NCBI RefSeq assembly: GCF_001439695.1
Contig: NZ_JYLL01000015.1
Coordinates: forward strand, 62,001 to 126,000
DNA: 64,000 bases
Direction: 5' to 3'
From: Pseudomonas veronii
GTDB lineage: Bacteria; Pseudomonadota; Gammaproteobacteria; Pseudomonadales; Pseudomonadaceae
The position numbers and the translations under genes are program-made. The notes below the pieces were generated by a model. It made no database searches. It saw only the letters and a program-made list of their open reading frames with translations, and had not been told where the DNA came from. Shown piece by piece: positions 51,995 to 61,155 of this stretch (its first letter is position 1; the number at the start of each line of letters is the position of its first letter).

Positions 51995-52848
51995 GCCTGA
52001 TGAAACCGCGCGTCCTCGCCGGCCTGATCGGCGCCGGCATCCAGGCCTCCCGCACGCCCGCCCTGCATGAACAGGAAGGTGACGCCCAAGGCCTGCGCTA
52101 CCTATATCGCCTGATCGACCTGGAACCGCTGCAGCTGGACATCAATGCCCTGCCCGACCTGCTGCAGGCCGCCGAGCAGATGAACTTCACCGGGTTGAAC
52201 ATTACCTACCCGTGCAAGCAGGCGATCCTGCCTTTACTCGATGAATTGTCCGACGAGGCCCGGGGCATTGGGGCGGTCAACACCGTGGTGTTCAAAGCGG
52301 GCAAACGCATCGGCCATAACACCGACTGCCTGGGGTTCGCCGAAGGTTTCCGACGCAACTTGCAGGATGTCGTTCGGCGACGCGTGGTCCAGATGGGTGC
52401 CGGCGGCGCAGGCGCGGCGGTGGCCCATGCGCTGCTGGCGGAAGGCGTTGAGCACTTGAGCATTTTCGACGTGGACGCCAGCCGTGCCCAGGACCTGGCG
52501 GATAACCTCGCACACTGTTTCGGCCCGGGACGGGCCCAGGTCGGCACCCATCTGGAAAACGCCATGGCCGAGGCCGACGGGTTAGTGAACACCACGCCGA
52601 TGGGCATGGCCAAACTGCCCGGCACGCCCGTGCCGCCGGCCTTGCTGCACGCGCAATTGTGGGTCGCGGAAATCGTGTATTTCCCACTGGAAACCGAACT
52701 GCTGCGCAACGCCCGCGCCTTGGGCTGCCGCACTCTGGATGGCGGCAACATGGCAGTATTTCAGGCGGTGAAGGCGTTCGAATTGTTCAGTGGCGTGGTG
52801 CCGGATGCACACAGGATGTTGGCGCACTTCCAGAGCATGAAGAGCTGA
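51991..52848 (+). CDS. Quinate/shikimate dehydrogenase, NAD-type
   Basis: A 285-residue member of the shikimate dehydrogenase superfamily: substrate motif ASRTPALHE in place of the SxS of AroE, catalytic Lys in NITYPCKQAI and Asp in HNTDCLGF. After the GAGGAGAAV loop the second strand ends IFDVD. An Asp here favours NAD over NADP, as in catabolic quinate dehydrogenases. It would oxidise quinate to dehydroquinate and/or shikimate to dehydroshikimate. A second ATG at 52000 is an alternative start. It is coupled to aroQ. Confidence 0.88.
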   Translation: MSLMKPRVLAGLIGAGIQASRTPALHEQEGDAQGLRYLYRLIDLEPLQLDINALPDLLQAAEQMNFTGLNITYPCKQAILPLLDELSDEARGIGAVNTVVFKAGKRIGHNTDCLGFAEGFRRNLQDVVRRRVVQMGAGGAGAAVAHALLAEGVEHLSIFDVDASRAQDLADNLAHCFGPGRAQVGTHLENAMAEADGLVNTTPMGMAKLPGTPVPPALLHAQLWVAEIVYFPLETELLRNARALGCRTLDGGNMAVFQAVKAFELFSGVVPDAHRMLAHFQSMKS

Positions 52849-52869
52849 CGGCCGAAACCGCATCCAAAT

Positions 52870-52894
52870 GTGGGAGGGAGTTTGCCCCTCCCAC
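52870..52894. repeat. REP-like hairpin between convergent genes
   Basis: GTGGGAGG…CCCCTCCCAC forms a 9–10-bp stem with a short loop, related to the GTGGGAGG repeat family. It lies between the dehydrogenase and the convergent TetR gene and could act as a terminator for either. Confidence 0.6.
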
Positions 52895-52912
52895 CGTGAA
52901 TCCGCGCCAACC

Positions 52913-53578
52913 TCAGGTTTGCAGGTAACGCAGCACCGACTCGCAAATCATCTGTCGATGCCGCTGCTTAACGGCCTTGTCCGACAGTTCGATCTGAAAA
53001 ATCTCACTGAACGTATGGCGGTTGGATACGCGATAAAAACAGAATGAGTTGATCAGCAGGTGAACGTCCAGCGGCTCCAGCCCCTCGCGGAACAGCCCCA
53101 TTTCGGCGCCACGGCGCAAGGTCGTGCCCAGCGCGTCCAGGATGTTGCTGTTCATCGCCTTGATTGAATCGGAGCGCTTCACGTACTCGGCATTGTGGAT
53201 ATTTTCGATGCAGACGATACGCACGAAATCCACGTTCCGGTCGTGGTGATCGAAGGTGAATTCCACCAGCCGACTGATCGCTTCGCGCGGTTCCAGGGCC
53301 GTGAGGTTCATGCGTGATTCGGTGTTGCGGATATCGCCGTAGAGCTTCTCCAGCACCTCGACGTACAACTGCTCCTTGCTGCCGAAGTAGTAATAGATCA
53401 TGCGTTTGGAGGTGTGGATACGCTCGGCGATCGCATCCACGCGAGCGCCGGACAGGCCCTGCTGAACAAACTCGACAATGGCTTCTTGCAGTATGTTTTC
53501 GCGGGTCTTTTCCGGGTTGTTCTTGCGACTCTTGCGCGGTGCGTCTGACACTGCGGAGAGATCGGGAGTCAAGGTCAT
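52913..53578 (-). CDS. TetR/AcrR family regulator of quinate cluster
   Basis: A 221-residue protein with an N-terminal helix-turn-helix (RVDAIAERIHTSKRMIYYYFGSKEQLYVEV) and a C-terminal ligand-binding region. It is the first of a pair with the dehydroshikimate dehydratase gene (gap 82 bases, same strand). It probably senses a pathway intermediate and controls the dehydratase and/or the divergent MFS gene; operator-like repeats lie at 55582–55644. I recall no exact name for it. Confidence 0.85.
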   Translation of the reverse strand: MTLTPDLSAVSDAPRKSRKNNPEKTRENILQEAIVEFVQQGLSGARVDAIAERIHTSKRMIYYYFGSKEQLYVEVLEKLYGDIRNTESRMNLTALEPREAISRLVEFTFDHHDRNVDFVRIVCIENIHNAEYVKRSDSIKAMNSNILDALGTTLRRGAEMGLFREGLEPLDVHLLINSFCFYRVSNRHTFSEIFQIELSDKAVKQRHRQMICESVLRYLQT

Positions 53579-53660
53579 GGTGCGCTCACGGCCGTTTTTT
53601 TATTGTGCAGGCCGCGATTATGGGCCGCGGCGCGCCCCGAAGGAAGCACCGGCCCTGCCG

Positions 53661-55559
53661 TCACAACCGTGCCTGGCGTACCGCACCACTGCGCGACTTG
53701 GCCATCGCCGCCAGACGCACCGCCACATTGGCCGCACCGTAGCCGGCGTAGCCATGCTTGCGCTGGATAATCTCGAAGAAAAACCGCCCTTCGAACGGCT
53801 CGGTGTACACATGAAACAACTCACCGCCCTGGGCGTCGCGGTCGTACAGCACGTTGTAGTACGCCAGCTCGCTGAGGAACTCGTCGTCGAAATCAAAGCG
53901 CGCCGCCAGGTCGTCGTAGTAGTTGAGCGGGATATCCAGCAGCGGCACACCCGCCTCCTTGGCCCGGCGCACTTCGGCGAAAATATCCGCGCAGTCGAAG
54001 GCAATGTGATGCACACCCGAGCCGCGATAGCTCGACAGCGCGTGGGAAATCGCGGTGTTGCGGTTTTCGGAAATATTCAGCGGCAAACGAATCGAGCTGC
54101 AACGGCTGCGCAGCGCACGGCTTTTCACCAGGCCATACGGATCAGGCAGCACCACTTCGTCATCGGCCTCGAAATCCAGCAAGCTCTTGTAGAACAGCAC
54201 CCAGCTGTCGAGGCTGTCGGCAGGCAAGGCCATCGCCATGTGGTCGATGCGCAAAAGCCCGCCGCTGGTGGCAGCGGCCGGTTGCAGATTGAAATCGGTG
54301 TCGTATACGCCTTCGCTTGGGTCCACCAGGTAAATCAGGCTACCGTCCGGCGCGCGCACCGCCGCCAATTCCAGCTCATTCGGCCCGACCAGGCCACGAT
54401 ACGGCTGGCCCTTGTAGGCCACCGCCCGCTCCAGGGCCTTGGCGCTGTCCTTGACCCGAATCGCGGTGGCGCACAGCGACGGCCCATGCGCCTCGAAAAA
54501 GTTGTGGGCGAAGGAGTAGGGCTCGCAGTTGAGGATCAGGTTGATATCGCCCTGACGCAGCAGGCTGACGCTCTTGGAGCGATGCTGGCCGGCCTTGACG
54601 AAGCCCAGGCGCTCCAGCCATTGGGTCAGCTTGGCGCCAAGGTCTTCGTCCACGGCAAACTCAAGGAACTCGATGCCGTCGTATTCGCTGGCGGGCGGGG
54701 TTTCGAAGAGAATATCCAGCGGTGCGGCAGGGCGTTCCTGCGCCAGGCGTTGGCGGGTTTTCTCTTCCAGGTAGAGCAGCGAGCGCAGGCCGTCCGCCGC
54801 GTTGGCTCGGGTTGGCGCGGCACGGAAGCCGTCGTTGAAGATTTCCAGGGACAGCGGCCCGGTATAGCCGCTCTTGATGATCGGCGCGAGAAAACCCGCC
54901 AGGTCGAATTCGCCTTGGCCGGGGAAGCAACGGAAGTGTCGGCTCCACTCCAGCACATCCATGGCCAGGATCGGTGCATCGGCCATCTGCACAAAGAAGA
55001 TCTTGTCGCCGGGGATCTCGGCGATGGCGCTCGGGTCGCCCTTGAGCGACAGGGTGTGGAAGCTGTCGAGCAACACCCCGAGGCTCGGGTGATCGACCTG
55101 ACGCACCAGGTTCCACACCTGCTGCCAGGTGTTCACATGCCGGCCCCAGGCCAGCGCTTCATAGCCGATGCGCAAGCCACGGCGGCCGGCGTGTTCGGCG
55201 AGCAGGCTGAGGTCATCGAGTAGAATACGTTCATCGCCCACGCAATCGGCCGAGGCGTTGCTGCACACCAGCACCAGGTCGGTGCCCAGCTCGTGCATCA
55301 GGTCGAACTTACGCTCGGCGCGCTCCAGGTTGCGCGCCAGGCGGTCGCGGCGGCAGCCTTCAAAGTCGCGGAATGGCTGAAACAAGGTGATGGCCAGGCC
55401 CAAGTCAGTGCATATTTGCCTGACTTCCCGCGGGCTGCCGTCGTAATACAACAGGTCGTTCTCGAAGATCTCGACCCCATCAAACCCGGCGGCAGCAATG
55501 GCTTCGAGCTTTTCCGGCAGGGTGCCGCTCAAGGAAACAGTGGCGATGGAACGTTGCAT
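53661..55559 (-). CDS. quiC: 3-Dehydroshikimate dehydratase fused to HPPD-like domain (QuiC)
   Basis: A 632-residue two-domain protein. The N-terminal half is a sugar-phosphate-isomerase-like TIM barrel with metal ligands in GYEALAWG (Glu), LLDSFH (Asp, His) and LSLEIFND (Glu), as in QuiC-type dehydratases that form protocatechuate. The C-terminal half resembles 4-hydroxyphenylpyruvate dioxygenase, with His in RIDHMAMAL, His in GVHHIAFDC and Glu in FFFEIIQRK as metal ligands. The role of that half in Pseudomonas QuiC is less clear. It commits quinate-derived carbon to the protocatechuate branch. Confidence 0.92.
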   Translation of the reverse strand: MQRSIATVSLSGTLPEKLEAIAAAGFDGVEIFENDLLYYDGSPREVRQICTDLGLAITLFQPFRDFEGCRRDRLARNLERAERKFDLMHELGTDLVLVCSNASADCVGDERILLDDLSLLAEHAGRRGLRIGYEALAWGRHVNTWQQVWNLVRQVDHPSLGVLLDSFHTLSLKGDPSAIAEIPGDKIFFVQMADAPILAMDVLEWSRHFRCFPGQGEFDLAGFLAPIIKSGYTGPLSLEIFNDGFRAAPTRANAADGLRSLLYLEEKTRQRLAQERPAAPLDILFETPPASEYDGIEFLEFAVDEDLGAKLTQWLERLGFVKAGQHRSKSVSLLRQGDINLILNCEPYSFAHNFFEAHGPSLCATAIRVKDSAKALERAVAYKGQPYRGLVGPNELELAAVRAPDGSLIYLVDPSEGVYDTDFNLQPAAATSGGLLRIDHMAMALPADSLDSWVLFYKSLLDFEADDEVVLPDPYGLVKSRALRSRCSSIRLPLNISENRNTAISHALSSYRGSGVHHIAFDCADIFAEVRRAKEAGVPLLDIPLNYYDDLAARFDFDDEFLSELAYYNVLYDRDAQGGELFHVYTEPFEGRFFFEIIQRKHGYAGYGAANVAVRLAAMAKSRSGAVRQARL

Positions 55560-55581
55560 GGGGCGACTCCCGGCAATTGTT

Positions 55582-55644
55582 ATTTACAGTAAATTATTCG
55601 CCCCCTAGCCTAATGCAGCAATTGAAATGTACGAACCAGTTAGT
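55582..55644. promoter_or_regulatory. Candidate operator palindromes between quiC and MFS genes
   Basis: ATTTAC-A-GTAAAT (55582–55594) is a perfect palindrome. ACGAAC-CA-GTTAGT (55631–55644) is an inverted repeat with one mismatch. Both lie in the 210-base divergent region and could bind the TetR protein or an activator. Assignment is by symmetry and position only. Confidence 0.45.
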
Positions 55645-55769
55645 TTTCAGGGCGATTATCGAACACAATGGGCATTGGCGAATTGACGATTTTTTAGCCA
55701 CTGCGCACCATCGATTCCGTAACAAAACCCAGAACACACCATAAAAATTTCAAAAACGGGTAAACCCTC

Positions 55770-57104
55770 ATGCCTTCGCAAAACTCAGTCCTGGCTGCGC
55801 GCCCGGCCAACCCGCACGCCGGCATCGGCGACAAGATCCGCGGTGCAATGGCCGTCGGTAAAACTCGCTGGGGCATGCTGGCCCTGGTGTTCTTCGCGAC
55901 CACACTCAACTACATCGACCGCGCCGCCCTCGGCGTGATGCAACCGATCCTGGCCAAAGAAATGAGCTGGACGGCGATGGACTACGCCAACATCAACTTC
56001 TGGTTCCAGGTCGGCTACGCGATTGGCTTTGTGCTGCAAGGCCGGCTGATCGACCGCGTAGGTGTCAAGCGCGTGTTCTTCTGCGCGGTGCTGCTGTGGA
56101 GCGTGGCTACCGGCGCCCACGGCCTGGCCACCTCGGCCGTCGGCTTCATGGTTTGCCGCTTTATCCTCGGGCTGACCGAGGCCGCCAACTACCCGGCCTG
56201 CGTCAAGACCACCCGCCTGTGGTTCCCCGCCGGCGAGCGCGCAGTGGCCACCGGCATCTTCAACGCCGGTACCAACGTCGGCGCGATGATGACGCCGATG
56301 CTGCTGCCGTTGATCCTGCATGTGTGGGGCTGGCAAGCAGCGTTCCTGTGCATGTCGGCACTCGGTGGGATCTGGCTGCTGTTCTGGGGTTTGAAGTACT
56401 ACAACCCGGAAGAGCATCCGACGGTTAAGCAATCCGAATTGGACTACGTGCAACGGGAAGTCGAACCGGAACAGCCCCGCGTCCCCTTCAGCCGTATCCT
56501 GCGCATGCGCGGCACTTGGGCCTTCGCCATCGCCTACTCGCTGACCGCACCGGTGTTCTGGTTCTACCTGTACTGGCTGCCGCCGTTCTTGAACCAGCAA
56601 TACAACCTGGGCATCAACGTCACGCAGATGGGTATCCCGCTGATCATCATTTACCTGACCGCCGACTTCGGCAGCGTCGGCGGTGGGATTCTGTCGTCGT
56701 TCCTGATCGGCCGCGGGATGAATTCGATCAAGGCGCGGCTGCTGTCGATGCTGCTGTTCGCCTGCTGCATCATCGGGGTGATCATGGCCGCCGGTTCCAG
56801 CCAGTTGTGGGTCGCGGTGTTCGCCATCTCCCTGGCGATTGGCGCACACCAGGCCTGGACCGCCAACATCTGGAGCCTGGTGATGGACTACACGCCCAAG
56901 CACATGATGAGTACGGTATTCGGCTTCGGCGGCATGTGCGCGGCCATCGGCGGCATGTTCATGACCCAGATTGTCGGCCACATCCTGACCGTGACGAACA
57001 ACAACTACACCGTGCTGTTCACCCTGATCCCGGCGATGTACTTCATCGCGCTGACCTGGATGTACTTCATGGCACCGCGCAAGATTCCCAGGGTCGACGC
57101 CTGA
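55770..57104 (+). CDS. MFS transporter, anion:cation symporter family (quinate/shikimate)
   Basis: A 444-residue transporter of the ACS group of major facilitators: NYIDRAALGV in helix 1, GRLIDRVGVKRVF between helices 2 and 3, and GLTEAANYPACVKTTRLWFPAGERA. Members import organic acids such as hexuronates, tartrate or shikimate-like compounds with protons. Being divergent from quiC, it most likely imports quinate, shikimate or dehydroshikimate. The ribosome binding site is weak. Confidence 0.85.
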   Translation: MPSQNSVLAARPANPHAGIGDKIRGAMAVGKTRWGMLALVFFATTLNYIDRAALGVMQPILAKEMSWTAMDYANINFWFQVGYAIGFVLQGRLIDRVGVKRVFFCAVLLWSVATGAHGLATSAVGFMVCRFILGLTEAANYPACVKTTRLWFPAGERAVATGIFNAGTNVGAMMTPMLLPLILHVWGWQAAFLCMSALGGIWLLFWGLKYYNPEEHPTVKQSELDYVQREVEPEQPRVPFSRILRMRGTWAFAIAYSLTAPVFWFYLYWLPPFLNQQYNLGINVTQMGIPLIIIYLTADFGSVGGGILSSFLIGRGMNSIKARLLSMLLFACCIIGVIMAAGSSQLWVAVFAISLAIGAHQAWTANIWSLVMDYTPKHMMSTVFGFGGMCAAIGGMFMTQIVGHILTVTNNNYTVLFTLIPAMYFIALTWMYFMAPRKIPRVDA

Positions 57105-57105
57105 T

Positions 57106-57984
57106 TCAGCGCCGCCGCTGCTGCCAGGCAGCGGCCAACCCGCTCATGCAGATCACCCCGATGCCGACCACCGTGGTCAAGTCGGGGGTATGCGCAAACA
57201 CCAGCCAGCCCAACACGCCCGCAAACACGATCTGGCAATAGCCGAACGGCGCCAGCAAGGCCGGCGCCGCGAAGCGGAAGGCCTGGGTCAGCAGCAAGTG
57301 CGCGGTCATCCCGCAGGTGCCCAACGCCAGCATCAACACGCCGTGCCACAGGGTTGGCACTTGCCAGAAGAACGGCACCATCGCACTCATCACCAAGGTA
57401 TTGCACAGGCCGGCGAAGAAGTTACTGGTGGTGGGCGTGTCGTATTGGCTGAGGATGCGCGTGAGCAGTTGGTAGAAGCAGAAGAACAATGCCGAGCACA
57501 GCGGCAGCAGCACCGCCGGGGTGAACAGTTCACCGCCCGGGTGGATGATCACCAGCACCCCGACAAACCCGCAGATCACCGCCAGCCATTGGCCACGCGT
57601 CACGTGTTCACCGAGCAGGGGCACCGACAGCGCCGTCACCAGGATCGGTGCGAGGAAGTTCACTGCGGTGGCTTCCGCCAGCGGGATGTAATGCAGCGCG
57701 GCGGTAAAAAACAGGCTGGTGCCCAACAGGCACAAGGCCCGCACCACCTGCATCCCCGGCCGCTTGCTGCGCAGCACGCGCAAGCCCGATTGCGGCAGGA
57801 AAATCCCGGCCATCAACAAGGTATGCACCAGGTAACGCGCCCACACCACCATCACGATCGGGTAGAACCCGGCCAGGAATTTGGACAAGGCGTCGTGGCT
57901 GGAGAACAGAAAAGTCGCCACCACAATCAGCAGAATGCCTTTGAAGGGATGGTTGACGCCGGAAAGTGGGGTGCTGACAGTCAT
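57106..57984 (-). CDS. EamA/DMT family transporter
   Basis: A 292-residue protein with ten membrane helices and the doubled EamA unit (ILLIVVATFLFSSHDALSKFLAG at the start, and GTCGMTAHLLLTQAFRFAAPALLAPFGY in the second half). It exports or imports a small metabolite; substrate unknown. Its stop abuts that of the convergent MFS gene, with one base between them. Confidence 0.85.
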   Translation of the reverse strand: MTVSTPLSGVNHPFKGILLIVVATFLFSSHDALSKFLAGFYPIVMVVWARYLVHTLLMAGIFLPQSGLRVLRSKRPGMQVVRALCLLGTSLFFTAALHYIPLAEATAVNFLAPILVTALSVPLLGEHVTRGQWLAVICGFVGVLVIIHPGGELFTPAVLLPLCSALFFCFYQLLTRILSQYDTPTTSNFFAGLCNTLVMSAMVPFFWQVPTLWHGVLMLALGTCGMTAHLLLTQAFRFAAPALLAPFGYCQIVFAGVLGWLVFAHTPDLTTVVGIGVICMSGLAAAWQQRRR

Positions 57985-58169
57985 TGAATTCTCTTGCGTG
58001 GCGGGCTGAACGCGGTGGTACTCAACCCGTTAATCTAGCAGTCGGGCATGCGTCTGCCCCAAGAGCATAACCAAACACAGTGCGAACAGCGCACTAAATC
58101 ACTGCAACCGAGTCCAACGCTGCACGTTCGCCCCGGCGTTGCACACTTTTTAACCAAGGCCTTGCCGCT

Positions 58170-58583
58170 ATGAAAAAAACTGTCTTTCTTCTGTCTACCC
58201 TTGCCCTGCTCACCGCGTGCAACCAAGAGTCCAAGGCGCCCGCCAAACCGGCGCCGCCTTCCGTGCAAGCGACCCTGGTGCCGCAAACCCCACCCACCGA
58301 CAGCTGGGTTGGCAAATGGATCGGCGTCGAAGGCTTGCACCTGACCATCGCCAAGGACGACAGCATCGGCCGTGGCCACTACCTTCTTACCATGCAATAC
58401 GGCCTCGACGCCGACGCCGCCGGCACCTTCAAAGGTGAAGCGGCCGAAGACGGCATCGCCTTCACCCGCCCCGATGGCCCGCAACAGCTGCGCGCCGGTG
58501 ACGGTGCGGCAACCGGGTTGAAATGGCTGGCGGATAAAAAGAACTGCCTGATCGTCGCCACCGGCGAAGGCTATTGCCGTTAA
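58170..58583 (+). CDS. Small lipoprotein of unknown function
   Basis: A 137-residue protein with signal peptide MKKTVFLLSTLALLTAC (lipobox LTAC), a Pro/Ala-rich linker and a beta-rich domain around WVGKWIGVEGLHLTIAKDD to GEGYCR. It may bind a small ligand or partner in the periplasm. It is 44 bases upstream of the metallopeptidase gene in the same direction. Confidence 0.72.
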   Translation: MKKTVFLLSTLALLTACNQESKAPAKPAPPSVQATLVPQTPPTDSWVGKWIGVEGLHLTIAKDDSIGRGHYLLTMQYGLDADAAGTFKGEAAEDGIAFTRPDGPQQLRAGDGAATGLKWLADKKNCLIVATGEGYCR

Positions 58584-58627
58584 TCACGACCATAATCAAT
58601 CACGCTTAGCACACAGAGGATTGCCCC

Positions 58628-59515
58628 ATGCTATGGAAAAAAGGCCGACGCAGCGACAACGTGGTGGATGCCCGCGATGACAGTGGCGGTGGTGGTGGCG
58701 GCATGCGTTTTGGCGGCGGCAAGGGCCTGAGCCTGACCGCGATTGTGTTGATCGTCGGCATCGGCTGGCTGACCGGCCAGGACCCGCTGCAGATCCTCGG
58801 CCAATTGACCGGCCAGTTGGAGCAGGCGCCCTCGGTGAGCACCCCGTCGCGCCAGGCGCCGCCGGCCAATGATGAGCAAACCGACTTTGTCCGTGCAGTG
58901 CTCGGCGATACCGAAGACACCTGGGCCCAGGTGTTCCAGGAAAACGGCTTGGCCTACAAGAACCCGAAACTGATTCTGTTCCGTGGCCGGGTCAATTCCG
59001 CCTGCGGTGGCGCCACGTCCGCCAGCGGCCCGTTCTATTGCCCGGCGGATCAGCAGGTGTACCTGGACCTGGATTTCTTCCGGGAAATGTCGCAACGCTT
59101 CCAGGCCGCCGGCGATTTTGCCCAGGCCTACGTGATCGCCCACGAAGTCGGGCACCACGTGCAGACCTTGCTCGGCATCTCGTCGAAGATCCAGGCTGCG
59201 CGCCAGCAAGGCCGGCAGATGCAAGGCGACGGCGGCCTGCTGGTGCGTCAGGAGCTACAGGCCGACTGCTTTGCCGGCGTGTGGGCCAACCGCGCGCAAA
59301 AACGCCTGAACTGGCTGGAACCCGGCGATATCGAAGAAGCGCTGAATGCGGCCAACGCGATTGGCGATGACCGTTTGCAGCAACAGGGCCAGGGCCGTGT
59401 CGTGCCGGACTCGTTCACCCACGGCACCTCGGCGCAGCGCGTGCGTTGGTTCAAGACCGGCTTTGCCCAAGGCCAGATCACTCAATGCGACACCTTCGCG
59501 GCCAAGAGTCTTTAA
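58628..59515 (+). CDS. Membrane-anchored neutral zinc metallopeptidase (YpfJ family)
   Basis: A 295-residue protein: a charged Gly-rich N-terminus (GGGGGGMRFGGGKG), one membrane helix (LSLTAIVLIVGIGWLTG), and a zincin domain with HEVGHHVQ near residue 178 and a later Glu (ELQADCFAGVWA) that completes metal binding. This is the YpfJ/KPN_02809 family; its targets are unknown. Its stop directly abuts the next start (TAAATG). Confidence 0.9.
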   Translation: MLWKKGRRSDNVVDARDDSGGGGGGMRFGGGKGLSLTAIVLIVGIGWLTGQDPLQILGQLTGQLEQAPSVSTPSRQAPPANDEQTDFVRAVLGDTEDTWAQVFQENGLAYKNPKLILFRGRVNSACGGATSASGPFYCPADQQVYLDLDFFREMSQRFQAAGDFAQAYVIAHEVGHHVQTLLGISSKIQAARQQGRQMQGDGGLLVRQELQADCFAGVWANRAQKRLNWLEPGDIEEALNAANAIGDDRLQQQGQGRVVPDSFTHGTSAQRVRWFKTGFAQGQITQCDTFAAKSL

Positions 59516-60496
59516 ATGCATACGCGATTGCGAATGCTGCTGGGTGTGCTGGTCGCCTGCAGCGCCTCCACCTGGGCCGCCGAGCAGGGGGTCAAGGCGG
59601 TCAGCCCCGAGCGCTTTCACCTGACGGCCGGCGACCTCAGCCTCGGCTTGAGCCAGGACTGGAGTAAACCCCTGCCCAACGTCACCCGTGCGTTGATCAT
59701 CGTGCATGGTCGCCTGCGCAACGCACAGACCTACCTGCAGAGCGCTGAAGACGCCGCCGAACATGCCGGGGTTGGTGGCACGACGCTGGTGGTCGCGCCG
59801 CAGTTTCTCAATGACTCGGACGTGAAACGCCATCACCTGGCCCCGCAAGTGCTGCGCTGGAACGGCAATGACTGGATGGCCGGCGAGCCCTCCACGGGCC
59901 CCGGCCAGGTCAGTTCCTACGGCGCCCTGGACCAGATTATCGAGCACCTGGGCAACCGCACCGTGTTCCCGGCACTGAAAGAGATTGTGGTGGCCGGCCA
60001 TTCCGGCGGCGGCCAGGTGGTGCAGCGCTTCGCGCTCACCGGCCAGGCTCAACCGAGCCTGCAAAGCGCGGGCATCCGCCTGCGCTATGTGGTGGCCAAC
60101 CCGTCATCCTACGCCTACTTCAGCCCGCAGCGCCCGGTGCCGTTCAAGGTCGCCGACTGCCCTGGCTTCAATGACTGGAAGTACGGCATGCAACACCTGC
60201 CCGCCTATGCCAAGGGGCAAAGCGCCGAGCAACTGGAACAGGCCTATGTGTCGCGTGACATCACCTACCTGCTGGGCCGGCAAGACACCGACCCGAACCA
60301 CCCGGCGCTGGATAAAAGCTGCGAAGCCGAGACCCAGGGCGCGTACCGCCTGATTCGCGGGCACAACTATTTCGACTACCTCAAGCAGCGCCACCCGCAA
60401 CTGACCCAGAAGCTGGTGGAAGTGCCGGGGGTTGGGCATAACGGCGATGGGATCTTCACTTCGCCTGAAGGGCAGAAGGCACTGTTCTCTCAGTAA
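59516..60496 (+). CDS. Exported alpha/beta hydrolase
   Basis: A 326-residue protein with signal peptide MHTRLRMLLGVLVACSASTWA, then an alpha/beta hydrolase fold with the nucleophile elbow AGHSGGGQ near residue 163 and a C-terminal His in PGVGHNGDG. It is likely a periplasmic or secreted esterase-like enzyme; the substrate is unknown. It is fused end to start with the metallopeptidase gene, so the two are coexpressed. Confidence 0.82.
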   Translation: MHTRLRMLLGVLVACSASTWAAEQGVKAVSPERFHLTAGDLSLGLSQDWSKPLPNVTRALIIVHGRLRNAQTYLQSAEDAAEHAGVGGTTLVVAPQFLNDSDVKRHHLAPQVLRWNGNDWMAGEPSTGPGQVSSYGALDQIIEHLGNRTVFPALKEIVVAGHSGGGQVVQRFALTGQAQPSLQSAGIRLRYVVANPSSYAYFSPQRPVPFKVADCPGFNDWKYGMQHLPAYAKGQSAEQLEQAYVSRDITYLLGRQDTDPNHPALDKSCEAETQGAYRLIRGHNYFDYLKQRHPQLTQKLVEVPGVGHNGDGIFTSPEGQKALFSQ

Positions 60497-60519
60497 TACC
60501 TGCAGAAACCGGCTCAACC

Positions 60520-60547
60520 TGTGGGAGGGGGCAAGCCCCCTCCCACA
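60520..60547. repeat. Compact REP palindrome acting as a likely bidirectional terminator
   Basis: Two perfectly complementary 13-base arms (TGTGGGAGGGGGC and its reverse complement) separated by AA. It sits between the convergent hydrolase and HAD genes and is the tightest version of the GTGGGAGG repeat in this window. Confidence 0.85.
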
Positions 60548-60555
60548 TTTGATCT

Positions 60556-61155
60556 CTATTGCCCGGGCTGGATCATCCGGCGCAGTACCGCGCAGTCTGC
60601 GGCATGCCAATCAGCCAGCTCGGGCCACGGGTTTTCCGGCAGGTTGACCAACACTGTTCTGGTCCCCGCTGCCCGGCCGCAATCCAGGTCAAAGCGGTAA
60701 TCCCCCACCATCACCATCGCACTGGGCGATACATCCCAGGCCGCCGCCAGTTTCAGCAGGCCGCCTGGGTCGGGCTTGGGTGGCGCATCATCGCGCCCCA
60801 GTACATCCTCGACGGCAAAGCAGTCCGCCAGGCCAATCGCTTCCAACGTCACATGCGCCAGCTCCCGCGCGTTGCGGGTCAGGATGCCCAGGCGACAACC
60901 CCGCCCGGCCAATTCCCGCACGAGTTCCACCGAGCCTTGCGCCGCGACCGAACCCAGCGCCAGCTCGCGCTCATGCTCCAGCAACCAGGCATGTTTGGCC
61001 GCCGCGACATCCGCCGGCAATGCTGCGAGGTGGGTGAGGATGTCATCCTCGGGCGGAATATCCAGCGCTACGCGAATGGCCGCGAAATCATGCACGGCCA
61101 CCGTGAGGGTGCCGTCCATGTCGAACACCCAATGTTTAATCTGCGCCAGGCTCAT
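60556..61155 (-). CDS. HAD family phosphatase
   Basis: A 199-residue HAD hydrolase with motif I DMDGTLT near residue 12, motif II GILTRN, motif III Lys in PPKPDPGG and motif IV MVGDYRFDLD. The helical cap between motifs I and II places it near phosphoglycolate phosphatases. The substrate is unknown. The start overlaps the tesB stop by 4 bases. Confidence 0.87.
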   Translation of the reverse strand: MSLAQIKHWVFDMDGTLTVAVHDFAAIRVALDIPPEDDILTHLAALPADVAAAKHAWLLEHERELALGSVAAQGSVELVRELAGRGCRLGILTRNARELAHVTLEAIGLADCFAVEDVLGRDDAPPKPDPGGLLKLAAAWDVSPSAMVMVGDYRFDLDCGRAAGTRTVLVNLPENPWPELADWHAADCAVLRRMIQPGQ

